From assembly GCA_963556495.2 (NCBI GenBank), contig OY747712.1:30834235-30898234 (forward strand): DNA of 64,000 nucleotides. The letters run 5' to 3'. Positions 39,076-51,806 of the stretch are shown here, in pieces. Below the pieces are notes generated by a model. That model was not told the DNA's origin and did not search any database. It saw only the letters and a program-made list of their open reading frames with translations. The position numbers were made by a program, and so were the translations under genes. This DNA is from Valencia hispanica. Its lineage: Eukaryota; Chordata; Actinopteri; Cyprinodontiformes; Valenciidae. The first letter of the stretch is position 1. The number at the start of each line of letters is the position of its first letter.

Positions 39076-39264
39076 TTTACTCAATAGACTAAAACAAAGC
39101 AGTGAAAATTGTGAAGTGAATGGAAAATAAGACATGATGTCCTTTCTTTTATACTGAAGATCTGTAAAGTGTAGTAACCATTTTTGTTCAGCCTTCTTTA
39201 ATCCAATACCCATAACCAAACTCCATGATTGCCTTCAGAGGTCACAGAACTTGTAATGGAAACC
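39076..39264. other. Short unique stretch
   Basis: No feature seen. Confidence 0.35.
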
Positions 39265-39355
39265 CGCTGTGTGTAAATTTACCTGAAGTATAAATTCAGC
39301 AGTTCTAAAACAGCCTCAAAGGTTTCTTAGAGAACATTAGTGAACAAACGGCATC
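39265..39355 (+). mobile_element. Tc1-like 5' fragment
   Basis: AGTATAAATTCAGCAGTTCT, CAGCCTCAAAGGTTTCTTAG and AACATTAGTGAACAAACGGC match the 5' untranslated part of the Tc1 families at 19600, 49200 (complement) and 61630. Confidence 0.6.
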
Positions 39356-39834
39356 AAAAATGTTATAGGACAAAATCTGAGAGATTTCAAGACACTTAAT
39401 ATGTTAGTTGCCAAAGTTAATAAAGCTGTTTTTACTACTTCCTTCAGACCTTTTGTGTAGTAATAGCTGTAGCTAAATGATTACTAACTTGTTGGAAAAA
39501 TATTGAATTCCTGCTACAACTCAGTACCTCACACCATACTACTACCACCACCTTGTTTCAAACATTGTGTTTCTTACACTGGAAAAAAGTGTTTTTGTTT
39601 TTCAAATAACGGTTCCCTGTCCTAATAATTTGTATTATTTTACAACAATTTCCTGGTATAGCCATATGGTTCTCAGTAAGATGAAAACAGACAACAATTT
39701 TCTTTTTGCTTTAGCTTTGCAGCCTTGCAACACTACATATCTTCTGTGTCTTCCTGGCAGCAAAGGTCAAACTCCGGGATACCTTTATATCCTTAGACAT
39801 TACTCTTTGTTCTCTTTTGGCCTCAAAGGTCATG
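39356..39834. other. Unique sequence, no gene seen
   Basis: No recognised feature up to the 5' truncation point of the next LINE. Confidence 0.35.
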
Positions 39835-41048
39835 AAGGTCCTGGAGAGACTTCTGTTGGCACCCCTGAGTAAGCAAACAAGAACTTATCAGGACCCACTG
39901 CAGTTTGCTTATCGCTGTGGAGTTTGAGTTGATGCCATTATCCACCTGCTTCAACCCACCCAATGTCATCTGGACAAAGCAGGCAGCACTGTGAGGATCA
40001 TGTTATTTGATTTCTCCAGTGCATTTAACACAATTCAGCCTAATTTGCTTTGTCAGAAACTCCTGAAGACACAGGTGGAGCCCTCAACAATCGCCTGGAT
40101 CAATGACTACCTGACCAACAGACCACAATTTGTGAGACTGAAGAATTGTGTGTCAAACCAGGTGGTCAGCAGCACAGGAGCACCACAGGGGACCGTACTC
40201 TCCCCATTCCTTTTCACTCTGTACACCTCAGACTTCCAGTACAAATCAGAGACCTGTCATCTGCAGAAAGACTCAGATGACTCTGCAATTGTTGGGTGTA
40301 TCAGAGATGGACAAGAAGCTGAATACAGAGAGCTGGTGGACCGCTTTGTGACATGGTGTGGAAACAATCGTCTCACCTTGAATGTGAACAAAACAAAGGA
40401 GATGATTGTAGATTTCAGAAGAAACAGAGTTAAGTCAAACACTGTTTCCATCATGGGAGAAGAAGTGGAGGTGGTTGAGGAATATAAATACCTCGGAGTT
40501 CACCTTGACAACAGACTGGACTGGAGACTGAACAGTGAAGCCGTCTACAAGAAGGGACAGAGCAGACTGTACTTCTTGAGGAAACCTAGGTCCTTCAAGG
40601 TTTGCAGCAAGATGCTGCAGACCTTCTACAAGTCTGTTGTGGAGAGTGTAATCTCTTCAGCCATCATTTGTTGGGGTAGCAGCATCAGAGCCAGGGATTT
40701 AAAAAGGCTAAAGAACCTGATAAAGAAGGCTGGTTCTGTTCTTGGGACAACTGTGGAAAATCTGGAGATGATGATGAAAAGAAGGATTCTTCATAAAATC
40801 AAAAAAATTATGGACAACCCTGAGCATCCTCTTCATGAGACAGTCATACAACAACAGAGCGTCTTCAGTCGGAGGCTTCTTCAGTTTCGCTGCAATACAG
40901 ACCGCTACAGGAAATCCTTCCTGCCCACAGCCATCGTCATCTACAACAACTCCTTAAAGAATTAAATATATGAGCTATACCAACACTTAATTTCCCTCTG
41001 GGATCAATAAAGTATTTTTGAATTTGAATTGAATTTGAATTTGAAAGG
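39835..41048 (+). mobile_element. Rex1-type LINE, 5' truncated, mostly open
   Basis: A relatively young 5'-truncated non-LTR retrotransposon. Coding homology starts near 39835 (LERLLLAPLSKQTRTYQDPLQFAYR), has a stop near 39928, then is open from 39991 to 40965. The 3' end is CTCTGGGATCAATAAAGTAT, then TTTTTGAATTTGAA repeats to about 41045, the tail typical of this group. Confidence 0.9.
39991..40965 (+). pseudogene. Rex1-type reverse transcriptase, 324 aa open
   Basis: Palm, thumb and C-terminal part of a LINE RT that copies element RNA at a nicked target. Motif A is MLFDFSSAFNTIQ (D7). Motif B is SSTGAPQGTVLSPFLF (residues 61-76). Motif C reads DSDD (residues 94-97) where the family has YSDD or YADD: the two Asp are kept but the Tyr is Asp. 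The downstream NNRLTLNVNKTKEMIVDFRR and YKYLGVHLDNRLDWRLN blocks, a thumb with KMLQTFYKSVVESVI and a C-terminus ending IYNNSLKN are normal. It lacks the endonuclease and the first part of RT, so it cannot move by itself. Confidence 0.9.
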
Positions 41049-42126
41049 AACAGCACTTTCCCTTATGGAATGCTATTTCTATGTCCTACATTTGCACACA
41101 TTCTTTCTGAATGAGGGTACCACAATACTCTTTAGTTAAGAAAGCATGCTGTTGGAGTCCGGCTACATGGTCTTTCAAGAAAATAGGCATACTGTTTAAA
41201 AACAGACTATAGTTTTGCATTTAAATCCTAAACTTTGAGTCAGATTATTGGGTGAATAGATAGATAGTCCTGGTATCCTGTTGGAAAATCAGTCTGCAGA
41301 TCTATTGGTTCTATATGGGTTGGAGACTGACTGATCTGTCCAAAAATTTTGTGAACCAATATGAGTTGCAATAAAATTCCTTTGTAAACAAACACTCACA
41401 TGACAGGAAGAGTCGCTTGAGGCTGAGCTAGCACAATTCAATAGCTGCCCAAATATGTCAGTCCGGTTCCGGTATACGGCGGCTGCCCATTGCTGTTAAA
41501 GTGTAATTATTCAGGGCACCAAACAGACACACGCACACAAGCAGTTCATCCACAACAACATGATCAATAGCACTATTTGTTCATTCAGCGCAGTGCTGGT
41601 GTTGTTGGAGAAGTCGATAATGCTGCTGATGGCAATGTGGAAGGGTTACACTGGTGATGCTTTGTTTATGTCCTTCAAAGTGCAATTGGGAACAGCATAC
41701 AGATAACTGTGCATGTTATGTTGCCAGTACGTGCAGCTGTTTATAGATGTGTCCTGGTACTGTAGATGCTGCTTTAAACCAATAAAGGGTAATCTAACCA
41801 GCCTGTTTCCAGGAACATTCAGGTGCGGTTGCAGGGAAACACATTGCTACTGAGTGGTTATCAGTCATGTTTGTGTGGTACAGGTGGGGGAGAGGTTCTA
41901 CCAGCTGACCTAATTTCCTGCTTGATACTGCTATCAAATACTGTAGTATAGTACATAGTATAGTTTTATACTCCTATCAGATATTTCAAACTATAGTAGT
42001 TTGCAAATGTATCTCAGTTTGTCACATTACGCCCGCAAACATTTATGCACTTCATAGGAGTTTCATTTGACACAACAGGATGAATTGATGCCTAATTATA
42101 GAGTGGAAAGAAAATATTACATGCTT
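41049..42126. other. Unique sequence, no gene seen
   Basis: No recognised exon or repeat family. Confidence 0.4.
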
Positions 42127-42784
42127 TTTAAAAACCCACTCCGATCATCTTTTTGAGCTATTTTAAAGTGTTCTCAGTGGTGTTTAAATTATGATTATGA
42201 AAAAAATAAACTTACAGTTAAAGATACGGGCTTTCCACTTGATGGTGTCTTGATGGAAAGCACTGCACCCGGCTTCAAAAGTAGTTTACTAGCGAAGCCC
42301 ATTTTTTCCCCCCTGCAAGTTGTTGAAACAGTCTTCTCTGAAATGTTGACTGGAAACCGATGTGCAGTTTTTAATCTTGCTGTTACCAAGAAACTTAATC
42401 CATTTCTCTCTCGCTGCAGATGGTTTTGGTAAAGTATGAACGCTAATAATATAATTCTTCTTAGCATTGCAACCCGCTACAGCACACAGGTTTTGATCCG
42501 CCGTCGTCTTCTCTACTCCTCAGAACCTGAGCGGGCGGGGCAGAGCGGAGCAGGAGCAGGAGCTTGTAGCCCACCCAGTGCGGTTGCTACGTCACAAACC
42601 CAGTCTGTTTTAGACGGCCTTTTAGCGTCTGCTACTGATTCACAGTGATTTGAAAGCAGATATACTCAGAATTGCATTTTTGAGTTTAATTTTCTTAAGA
42701 TATGTGTTCTGGCATCAGAAAAATGCCACAAGAACATGTTAACAACACGAAAAACACTAATTTCCTTGGAATGGGTCTTTAAAG
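42127..42784. mobile_element. MITE with 16-bp inverted ends, about 657 bp
   Basis: Left end TTTAAAAACCCACTCC; the right end is the complement of TTTAAAGACCCATTCC (14 of 16 match). The interior is GC-richer than the flanks (42480-42600) and holds a 60-codon ORF (42250-42432) and a 70-codon ORF (42436-42648) with no recognised domain. Non-autonomous; superfamily not assigned because no target duplication is clear. Confidence 0.75.
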
Positions 42785-42929
42785 TGTCTTGAAAGTAATT
42801 TGAAAAGTGCGGCATGCATTTATATTGTAGATCCACTTTACAGTTACACATCTTTTGAAGCATGTACCAGCCTTGCACATATAGCTGCTAAAAATGTTTT
42901 GCAGATTCCTTTCTTTGCAAAATTACTCA

Positions 42930-43425
42930 AGATCAGCCAGATTGGATGGAGATTGCCTGTGCACATCAGTTTTCAAGGTTTGTCACAGATTTTGTTATTA
43001 GATTGAGGTCTGGGCTTTGACTGGGTCACTCTAACACATGAAAATGCTTTGATCTAAACCATTTGCATCTCCCCTTCAGTTTCAATTCTTGTGCAGCCTT
43101 CTTTCTGTATTGTCTTGTATTCAGATCTGACTAGATTCTCTATCTCTGTTCACACTTCATGAAGGGGGACGTGGTTCAGAATGATGTACTGTGCTACTTT
43201 TCAACCACATATGGCATTTTGCATATGAACCAAAAAGCTGACTTTTAGTCTCATCTGCCTAGAGCACCTTCTTCCACGTGTTTGCTGTGTTTTCTACATG
43301 ACTTGAGGCAAGCTGCCCCTGCAAATTTCTTTACACAATAACTGTCTTCTTACCACAGCAAAAAATTGCCTTGTCAACAAATTCTCTCACCTGAGCAGTG
43401 GATCTTTGCAGCAAAGAGGGTAGAA
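42930..43425 (-). mobile_element. Tc1-like relic
   Basis: Minus-strand fragments in Tc1 order: CTGGGTCACTCTAACACATG (WPSQSPDL region and HVLEW), AACCAAAAAGCTGACTTTTA (ELFG), CACCTTCTTCCACGTGTTTG (WKKVLW), TCTCTCACCTGAGCAGTGGA (STAQVGE). Many changes; the middle is scrambled between 43080 and 43190. Confidence 0.85.
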
Positions 43426-44335
43426 TATATACTACACTTTTCAAATATTTATTTGCAAACAAATTAACCATGTATCCATTTCCTTTCCCCTCCCATTTAT
43501 TGACCACTTTGTGTTGTTCTGTGCCATAAAGTCCCAAATAAAATACACTCAAGGTCAGGCTGACCGATGTTCATAGATCTTTTATGGTGAAAAGGTAGTG
43601 ATTCTCAACCTCAGCCAGGATATTTCTTAAGTCAACAGAGGAAATGTGTGTGCAGTGGCTCAGATAATGTGAGCCAGAAACCAACACTGTTTGGTGAACG
43701 GTTTCTGCCACATCAGGCTGTCATATGTTGATAAATTTGATCCAAATAAATAAGAGTTTTGTCTATAATTTATTGCTGCTATGCAATAAATTCAAACTAC
43801 CAAATAGATGTACCAAGTATATCCCTGTAATAAATGACAATGTTTAAAACATTAATTTTGGGATCCTGGCAGGTGCCTTTTTCCTTGTTTTGTTGCAATT
43901 CATACGGGACACAGTTGTGTATAGTGAGCATACACATGCCTCTGGGTGAGCTAGTTGTGGCTCCCCATGGATTTGTGATTTAATGGATTCACTTGTGTAG
44001 GCCAGCACAGAGCTGTTTAACAGCTCAACACTTGGATCCCTGATTCATTCAGTCTCTTTAATTAATGATCAGTATTTGCTGTCATTAGGACCAAAGCTAA
44101 TCATTCTAGAAGCTGCAGAGGCCCCAAACCTGTAACGATGCAAGCTCTCTCTGTTTGGAGGATGTTAGATCTGCCTGCGATGGTTGATCTGGTTAAGATG
44201 ATGCGACCTTTTATTTTCGCCTTCAGTTTCACTCACAGAACAAGTCCAGCTCTCCAAAGTGCCGGCTCATTGTTCGTCACTGAATGTCCCGGAACAAAAG
44301 CCACATCGAGGAATTGTATTAACATTTTCTGTCAC
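43426..44335. other. Intergenic sequence downstream of camk2n1, no gene seen
   Basis: No repeat family recognised. The 44100-44300 part is somewhat GC-richer and could be regulatory, without further evidence. Confidence 0.35.
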
Positions 44336-46124
44336 CATTTATTAATTCACCAAATACAGTGAAAATGGCATCATAATATACAATGACTCATTCTTAGAAT
44401 GTCATGACATTTTTGTTAATTTTTTGCTTCATAAAACAATGTTTTTTTAATATTTGAAAATTTTAAGGTTTCATGCACAACCAACCATTTGTTGAAAAGT
44501 ATGGTACAAAATAAAATAAATAAGTCAAACCAAACAAACAAAAATAACTTGTCATGTTCAAAATCGGTCAAATAACAACGCGTTATTTGAGGATACTCGT
44601 AAACAGTGCAATATATTCTAAAACTGCCATATTTCTCTAACAAATCCATCAACAAAGCCGAACTCACAGTATACGATTTCTTAATAATAGTTTAACATTG
44701 ATGTGTGCAAAAAACTCAGACACATTCAGTAAGTCTTTTAAAAAATGCCTGACCTTTGATATAGAACAAGACCGGTCCACTAAACTCTGAGATTAACCAG
44801 TGTGAGGCCCATAAATCAAACCCTCTCTCAAGTACAAATATCGTTGTTGATGAACTGTAAGACGAGAGACTAGCATATAATTCAAATAACAAATATTTAG
44901 ATATAAAAATACAAATATGACTTTTCGTTGTTGTTGTTAAAAGGAAGCGTGCCAGGGTCACGAGTGGCGGCACCTGCGTTGGCACCTGAATGGAACGATT
45001 CATGCAAAATAGATGAAGGGGGGGATAGCTAACTCTACTGAGAATTCCAAAATTACATTTTCAAACAGTTTCATAAATAATATTTAAATCATTTCCTGGA
45101 ATTTCCACCTTTCTAGAGGCCTCTGTAGATACCTGAACAATCGCAAAGCAAACAAACAAACAAACAAAGAAAAAGATGAGAAAGAAAAAAATAGAAAGAT
45201 ATGTGCAGGTTTAAATCAGCTACATGGAGGTGCCATCATGCACCATTCACCACCGAGGGGGTAATGCAAGATGAACATGGTGGTCTGTTTCTCTGCTTTT
45301 TAGACGCTGAAACAAACAGGGAAGGAAGGGAGGGTTCTACTACAGAGCATACCAACATTGCACCATCCTCGGATAATATGTCTTTGTACATAATGAGTCT
45401 CCTTTATTTCATAAAGTTTGGTTTATCTGTTCTTTTTTTCTTGTAAAAGCATTAGCAGCAACAGGGGATGCATTGGTTCAGTGCTGAAAGGACAGCTCCT
45501 GTAAAATGCGCCGTGGCTGACTGGATCAACAAAGCAAAGCCTAAAGGGCTGAGGAAAGAAGGGGGAGGGGGAGCGTTTTAAGAGCTTATAGCTTTACCTA
45601 CTGTACAACTTATTGAAATAGGACTGGGATTTAGCTTCGCCCTCTATAGTTGCAGTGTTTTGATGTTTACAGCGCATTTTTTCCCAATATATTTCTAGAA
45701 AAGAAACAGAAAGAGATGATCGTGAAGGAAAATGACAAGTTCATCCATCATTTTAAGTCAGCAGAGGTTGAGATACACAGCAGCCATCTCAACATCCTGC
45801 TGCGCACCGGTAGTTAAAATCGGGATTCTTTTTGGAGAATTGCCAGCAATCCCACAATAAATCTTGGTCTTGATTTTCCCCCTCCTCTAGAGTCCACCAG
45901 CCTTTCTTCTCCTCTTCCTTCCTTTTCCCCCCCTCCAAGCCTTGTCCATTCCCCTTCTTTTTTTCCCCCACTCTCTTTCTTTCATCATCCCCATCCTCGC
46001 TCAGAGCTGCCCGTGTTTTTTCTTCTCTCGCTCTCTCCTGCAATCCTCGAACATGCACAGCCGACAAGTGCTTGAAATCGGGTGATCGAAAATTAAAAAA
46101 GTCTGCAAGGCCATCGGAGACGCT
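44336..46124 (-). other. Probable camk2n1 3' UTR
   Basis: Downstream of the camk2n1 stop on the minus strand and free of transposons over 1.8 kb, unlike its surroundings. Minus-strand AATAAA signals lie at 45403-45408 and 44338-44343. CAMK2N1 mRNA has a long 3' UTR in mammals, as I recall, which fits either end. Its purine-rich first part makes a spurious 92-codon ORF (45789-46067). Confidence 0.55.
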
Positions 46125-47250
<1,126 letters not shown>

Positions 47251-47281
47251 GAGGAGCAAGAGTGACGCCAACAGGACACAG

Positions 47282-47289
47282 ATTAAATA
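47282..47289 (-). promoter_or_regulatory. TATA-like box of camk2n1
   Basis: Plus-strand ATTAAATA, TATTTAAT on the minus strand, about 500 bp before the start codon. A start site near 47250 would follow. A CGTCA half-site lies just downstream. Prediction only. Confidence 0.3.
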
Positions 47290-47454
47290 GCTGAGGTACA
47301 GATCCGGCCTGAAAACGTTTTGTTTGTTTTTTGTCTTCGTCTGGATGAACTTTGTCCACCAGTACTAGTTTTGCCGATTAGGCAGAAAAACACCTCCCTT
47401 TAGATTTATATTCATAGATTCCAGCGATAGTAATAGGTGACCAGCAGTGTAGGC

Positions 47455-47851
47455 TTAACAAAGCATGCTACTTCGACATATTTTTACTCAAGTAAAAGTA
47501 TAAAGCAGTCATCCAAAAAATTACTTAGGTAAAAGTTAAAAAAAAGTAGGCTACTTGGTAAAAAGGCTACCCAAGTATTGAATAGAAATTCGTGACATAC
47601 TTGTAACATAACAAATTTGACAACAAACGTTTTTCCAAAACACTTTTTATTTTCAAAGTAAAAACTAATGAATATAATAGGCCTACTTACAGTACGTAAT
47701 GTGTATGTTAGACCAAGGTAAGGTAGGCCTACCCCCACTCACAAGGTTTCACCTTAACACAATGTATGTGTGAGTCTCATGCACTTTTGGTTAAAACAAG
47801 CACTCAGTTTCATTCAGCCAGAAACTTTACTCAAGTAAGAGTAGTACATAT

Positions 47852-47853
<2 letters not shown>
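47455..47853. mobile_element. MITE-like relic with TACTCAAGTAAAAGTA motifs
   Basis: TTTTACTCAAGTAAAAGTAT near 47478-47500 and TTTACTCAAGTAAGAGTAGT near 47826-47847 resemble the hAT-like MITE at 62481-62663. The ends are not defined. Confidence 0.45.

Positions 47854-47933
<80 letters not shown>
47854..47933. repeat. (AT)n microsatellite
   Basis: About 80 bp of pure AT, directly followed by the Tc1 end CAGTGGCTTGCAAAAG. Tc1 elements insert at TA, so the array may be the target site, or may have grown from it. Confidence 0.97.
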
Positions 47934-47936
<3 letters not shown>

Positions 47937-49345
47937 TGGCTTGCAAAAGTATTCGGCCCCCTTGAACTTTTCCACATTTTGTCACATTACAGCCACAAAC
48001 ATGAATCAATTTTATTGGAAGTCCAGGTGAAAGACCAATACAAAGTGGTGTACACGTGAGAAGTGGAACGAAAATCATACATGATTCCGAACATTTTTAA
48101 CAAATAAATAACTGAAAAGTGAGATGTGCGTAATTATTCAGCCCCCTGAGTCAATACTTTGTAGAACCACCTTTTGCTGCACTTACAGCTGCCAGTCTTT
48201 TAGGGTATGTCTCTACCAGCTTTGCACATCTAGAGACTGAAATTCTTGCCCATTCTTCTTTGTAAAACAGCTCCAGCTCAGTCAGATTAGATGGACAGCG
48301 TTTGTGAACAGCAGTTTTCAGATCTTGCCACAGATTCTCGATTGGATTTAGATCTGGACTTTGACTGGGCCATTCTAACACATGGATATGTTTTGTTTTA
48401 AACCATTCCATTGTTGCCCTGACTTTATGTTTAGGGTCGTTGTCCTGCTGGAAGGTGAACCTCCGCCCCAGTCTCAAGTCTTTTGCAGACTCCAAGAGGT
48501 TTTCTTCCAAGATTGCCCTGTATTTGGCTCCATCCATCTTCCCATCAACTCTGACCAGCTTCCCTGTCCCTGCTGAAGAGAAGCACCCCCAGAGCATGAT
48601 GCTGCCACCACCATATTTGACAGTGGGGATGGTGTGTTCAGAGTGATGAGCAGTGTTAGTTTTCCGCCACGCATAGCGTTTTGCATTTTGGCCAAAAAGT
48701 TCCATTTTGGTCTCATCTGACCAGAGCACCTTCTTCCACATGTTTGCTGTGTCCCCCACATGGCTTGTGGCAAACTGCAAACGGGACTTCTTATGGTTTT
48801 CTTTTAACAATGGCTTTCTTCTTGCCACTCTTCCATAAAGGCCAACTTTGTGCAGTGCACGACTAATAGTTGTCCTATGGACAGATTCCCCCACCTGAGC
48901 TGTAGATCTCTGCAGCTCATCCAGAGTCACCATGGGCCTCTTGTCTGCATTTCTGATCAGCGCTCTCCTTGTTCGGCCTGTGAGTTTAGGTGGACAGCCT
49001 TGTCTTGGTAGGTTTACAGTTGTGCCATACTCCTTCCATTTCTGAATGATCGCTTGAACAGCGCTCCGTGGGATGTTCAAGGCTTGGGAAATCTTTTTGT
49101 AGCCTAGCCTGCTTTAAATCTCTCAATAACTTTATCCCTGACCTGTCTGGTGTGTTCTTTGGACTTCATGGTGTTGTTGCTCCCAACATTCTCTTAGACA
49201 ACCTCTGAGGCCGTCACAGGGCAGCTGTATTTGTACTGACATTAGATTACACACAGGTGCACTCTATTTAGTCATTAGCACTCATCAGGCAATGTCTATG
49301 GGCAACTGACTGCACTCAGACCAAAGGATGTAACTCTAAGTCCAT
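47934..49345 (-). mobile_element. Tc1-like transposon, nearly complete, one end missing
   Basis: The left end CAGTGGCTTGCAAAAGTATT follows a TA run. The transposase gene lies on the minus strand (48151-49169), with 5' UTR to about 49345. At the right, sequence passes without a matching terminal repeat into another mariner-like element near 49355, so the second terminal repeat is lost or overwritten. Confidence 0.9.
48151..49169 (-). pseudogene. Tc1-like DD34E transposase with one frameshift
   Basis: Tc1 transposases cut and paste their element at TA sites. From the ATG at 49169-49167 the frame reads MKSKEHTRQVRDKVIERFKA, then is lost near codon 22, where the DNA has GGCTAGGC and one base appears to be missing. 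From 49080 the correct frame runs 309 codons to 48151 without a stop. It has the end of the paired-like HTH (MNIPRSAVQAIIQKWKEYG), the linker with GRTRRALI and KKPMVTLDEL-type text, and the catalytic triad D122 (LWSDET), D213 (FQQDNDPKH) and E248 (SPDLNPIENLW), 34 residues apart as DD34E requires. Total length without the lesion would be about 339 aa, normal for the family. Confidence 0.93.
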
Positions 49346-49354
49346 CCCATTTCT

Positions 49355-49830
49355 GTGAAATCAAACTGTCCAATTAGGAAGCAACACTGATTGACAATAT
49401 TTTCACATGCTGTTGTGCAAATAGAATAGACAACAGGTGAAATTATCGGCGATTGGCAAGACACCCCCAATAAAGGTGAGGTTCTGCAGGTGGTGACCAC
49501 AAACAGACCACTTCTCAGTTCCTATGCTTTCTGGCTGATGTTTGATCACTTTTGAATGCTGGCAGTGCTTTCACTCTAGTGGTAGCATAAGACTAGGTCT
49601 ACAACCCACACAAGTGGCTCAGGTAGTGCAGTTCATCCAGGATGGCACATCAATGCAAGCTGTGGCAAGAAGGTTTGCTGTCTGTCAGCGTAGTGTTCAG
49701 AGCATAGAGGCGCTACCAGGAGACAGGCCAGTACATCAGTAGACGTGGAGGAGGCCAACAACCCAGCAGCAGGACCGCTACCTCCACCTTTGTGCAAGGA
49801 GGAACAGGAGGAGCACTGCCAGATTCCTTA
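49355..49830 (+). mobile_element. Mariner/Tc1-type element, 5' fragment
   Basis: A fragment with the start of a different transposase: [28 protein letters not shown], a helix-turn-helix region, then after a frameshift RRYQETGQ- and RRRGGG-like remains and QQQDRYLHLCARRNRRS. The catalytic domain is absent. The 5' UTR has AACTGTCCAATTAGGAAGCA. It is a separate family from the neighbouring Tc1. Confidence 0.75.
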
Positions 49831-51113
49831 AACAATAAAATAAATATTTTCTCATCTCATCATTTTCCTCTGTGTTAGTTCTGTTTTACTTTATTTCTCT
49901 CATGATTATTGTTCTCTGATTTGAGTTTCTCTTGTGCTTTTTTATTCTAATTTATTTATTTAGATTTCATCATTCTTAGTAACCCCTCTGTGTTAGTCCT
50001 ACCTTTTTGATTACTTTCTGGCTAGTCTTCTCTCCTGCTTCAGGCTTATGCCTTATTTTTCTCCTCTGTTTCCTCCTTGCCATTCTGCTTCCCTGTCCAG
50101 CTGCATTCCATCTCCAATCTCCCTGCTCTCTCTCGCTCTCACCTGCATCTGCTTTACCCTAATTAGTCATCAGGTTTCTCTCCATCACTTCCACTCATTC
50201 TAAGTATATTTAAGCTCTCCGGCTTACCCTGCCCCCCACTGGCTGCTTCTGTGAAATCTCTCTAGTCTCTCTGTGTTTACTCTCCTTTTGGTCCCACATT
50301 TCTTGTAGGTTCTTCTGTAAGTGCAGATCTCTGCATATGGGTCCTCCTTAACCCTACCAATCATGACCGAATCAGACTTATTGGCCAAATTTGATGACAC
50401 AAATATAATGGTGTGTGTGCAACAAAGAATTTTATACAAATCCTCATTACAAGTATTAATAGAGTTTCAATCCCTTCCATGAAGTGTATGAAACCCATCG
50501 TTTAGGAATGAAAGTTGCTTCTACAAACACTGTGAAATGGTTCACACTAAAAATCCCGCCATGTGAATCAGGCCTAAGTCACTCTAAGAAACCCAACAAC
50601 TTCATGCATGTTATGATGACAGAATGTGCAATCAAACCATTATTTCCTTGATACAATAAGAAATGTATACAATACATTTTACTGTCATCTGATGGTATTA
50701 AAACAAAACATAGACGCAAGTGGGAGCCACAGCAGCTCAGACTGTCACGATTGTGGAGTGTTACGGGTTTTAATTTTCACCCATTTACCTTGATTATCCT
50801 ATTGTTGCCTACCTGAGTTGTTCCCTGTGACTGCACTGTGCTCCTGGTATTTAAAAAAAAATAAGTGTTCTCATTTGGATTTTTTTAAATTACATTTTCA
50901 CAACTACTAAGAAGATCTTTGTGTTTGACACAGATACCGAATAGTACATCATGTAAAAATCACAGAGCACGCTTCATGGAGTGGGTCTCCATGGTTGAAC
51001 AACTGTATCCAAGCCTACATCTTAAAGGAAGCTGCCAATGGATTCTAGACCTGTGGACACATGTTCTGGATTTTGTAGTGGACAGAAGGAAAGCACTTCC
51101 CTAACTGCATTAT
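49831..51113. other. Unique sequence, no gene seen
   Basis: T-rich then mixed. No exon or repeat family is recognised. Confidence 0.4.
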
Positions 51114-51589
51114 TTAAAGGGGATATGTTATGCAAATTTCACTTTTTCATCCTCTTGTATTGCTATTTGGGTCTCTGCTGCCTCTGTAAACACTCCAAAC
51201 AAAGATCATCCATTTTTGAATTTTTTTTAAACAAAGGTTTCCTGTCAGAAATCGTGTGCTTCTACAAACAATTTGAATCACAATAAGTGGAATTTGCTTA
51301 TATCCACCCTTCACCTGTCAAATTCCAATTCCATATCTTTCTCATGTGTGGCAAACCTGGAGCCTAGTAACAAGATGGGTGAGCGTGGTCTGCAACCACT
51401 CATTTGCATTAAAGTGACATAGGCTTCCCAACAGCGCATCCTGAAAGTGACTGCAATAGTCAAGAATAGATCTGGTGAGATTGCTTTCTTTGAGAGTGAT
51501 TTTGTGCAAAGAACTTAAGTAACATGTTTTGTACAGACTATAGACCTATCAAAACTTGTTTAAAGAGAGGCATAATATGTCCCCTTTAG
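51114..51589. mobile_element. TTAA-flanked MITE (piggyBac-like ends), 468 bp
   Basis: Left TTAA (51114-51117) then AGGGGATATGTTATGC; right GCATAATATGTCCCCT then TTAG (51586-51589), one change from TTAA. Terminal repeats match at most positions. No coding. The TTAA target fits piggyBac-like or Kolobok-type transposition. Confidence 0.82.
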
Positions 51590-51722
51590 AAGTCAAGTTT
51601 ATTGCAGAGGGGATTATGGTGTGGGGCTTTTATTGTAAAAGTTGGGCTTGGCGCATAAGTTGCAAAGAGAAAAACAGATACTATGAAGGACACAAAAAGA
51701 GCTTATTGCAGTCCAATAAATT
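51590..51722. other. Short unique stretch
   Basis: No feature seen. Confidence 0.35.

Positions 51723-51804
<82 letters not shown>
51723..51804. repeat. A run plus (TA)n microsatellite
   Basis: About 17 A followed by about 65 bp of TA. This may be the decayed poly(A) of a retroposed insertion, but no body is recognised to its left. Confidence 0.9.

Positions 51805-51806
<2 letters not shown>

Noticed and set aside
45789..46067. 92-codon minus-strand ORF rich in Lys and Glu
   Set aside because: Purine-rich presumed 3' UTR of camk2n1, directly after its stop codon; no motif.
48382..48866. Plus-strand ORFs of 61 to 68 codons
   Set aside because: Antisense of the Tc1 transposase gene.
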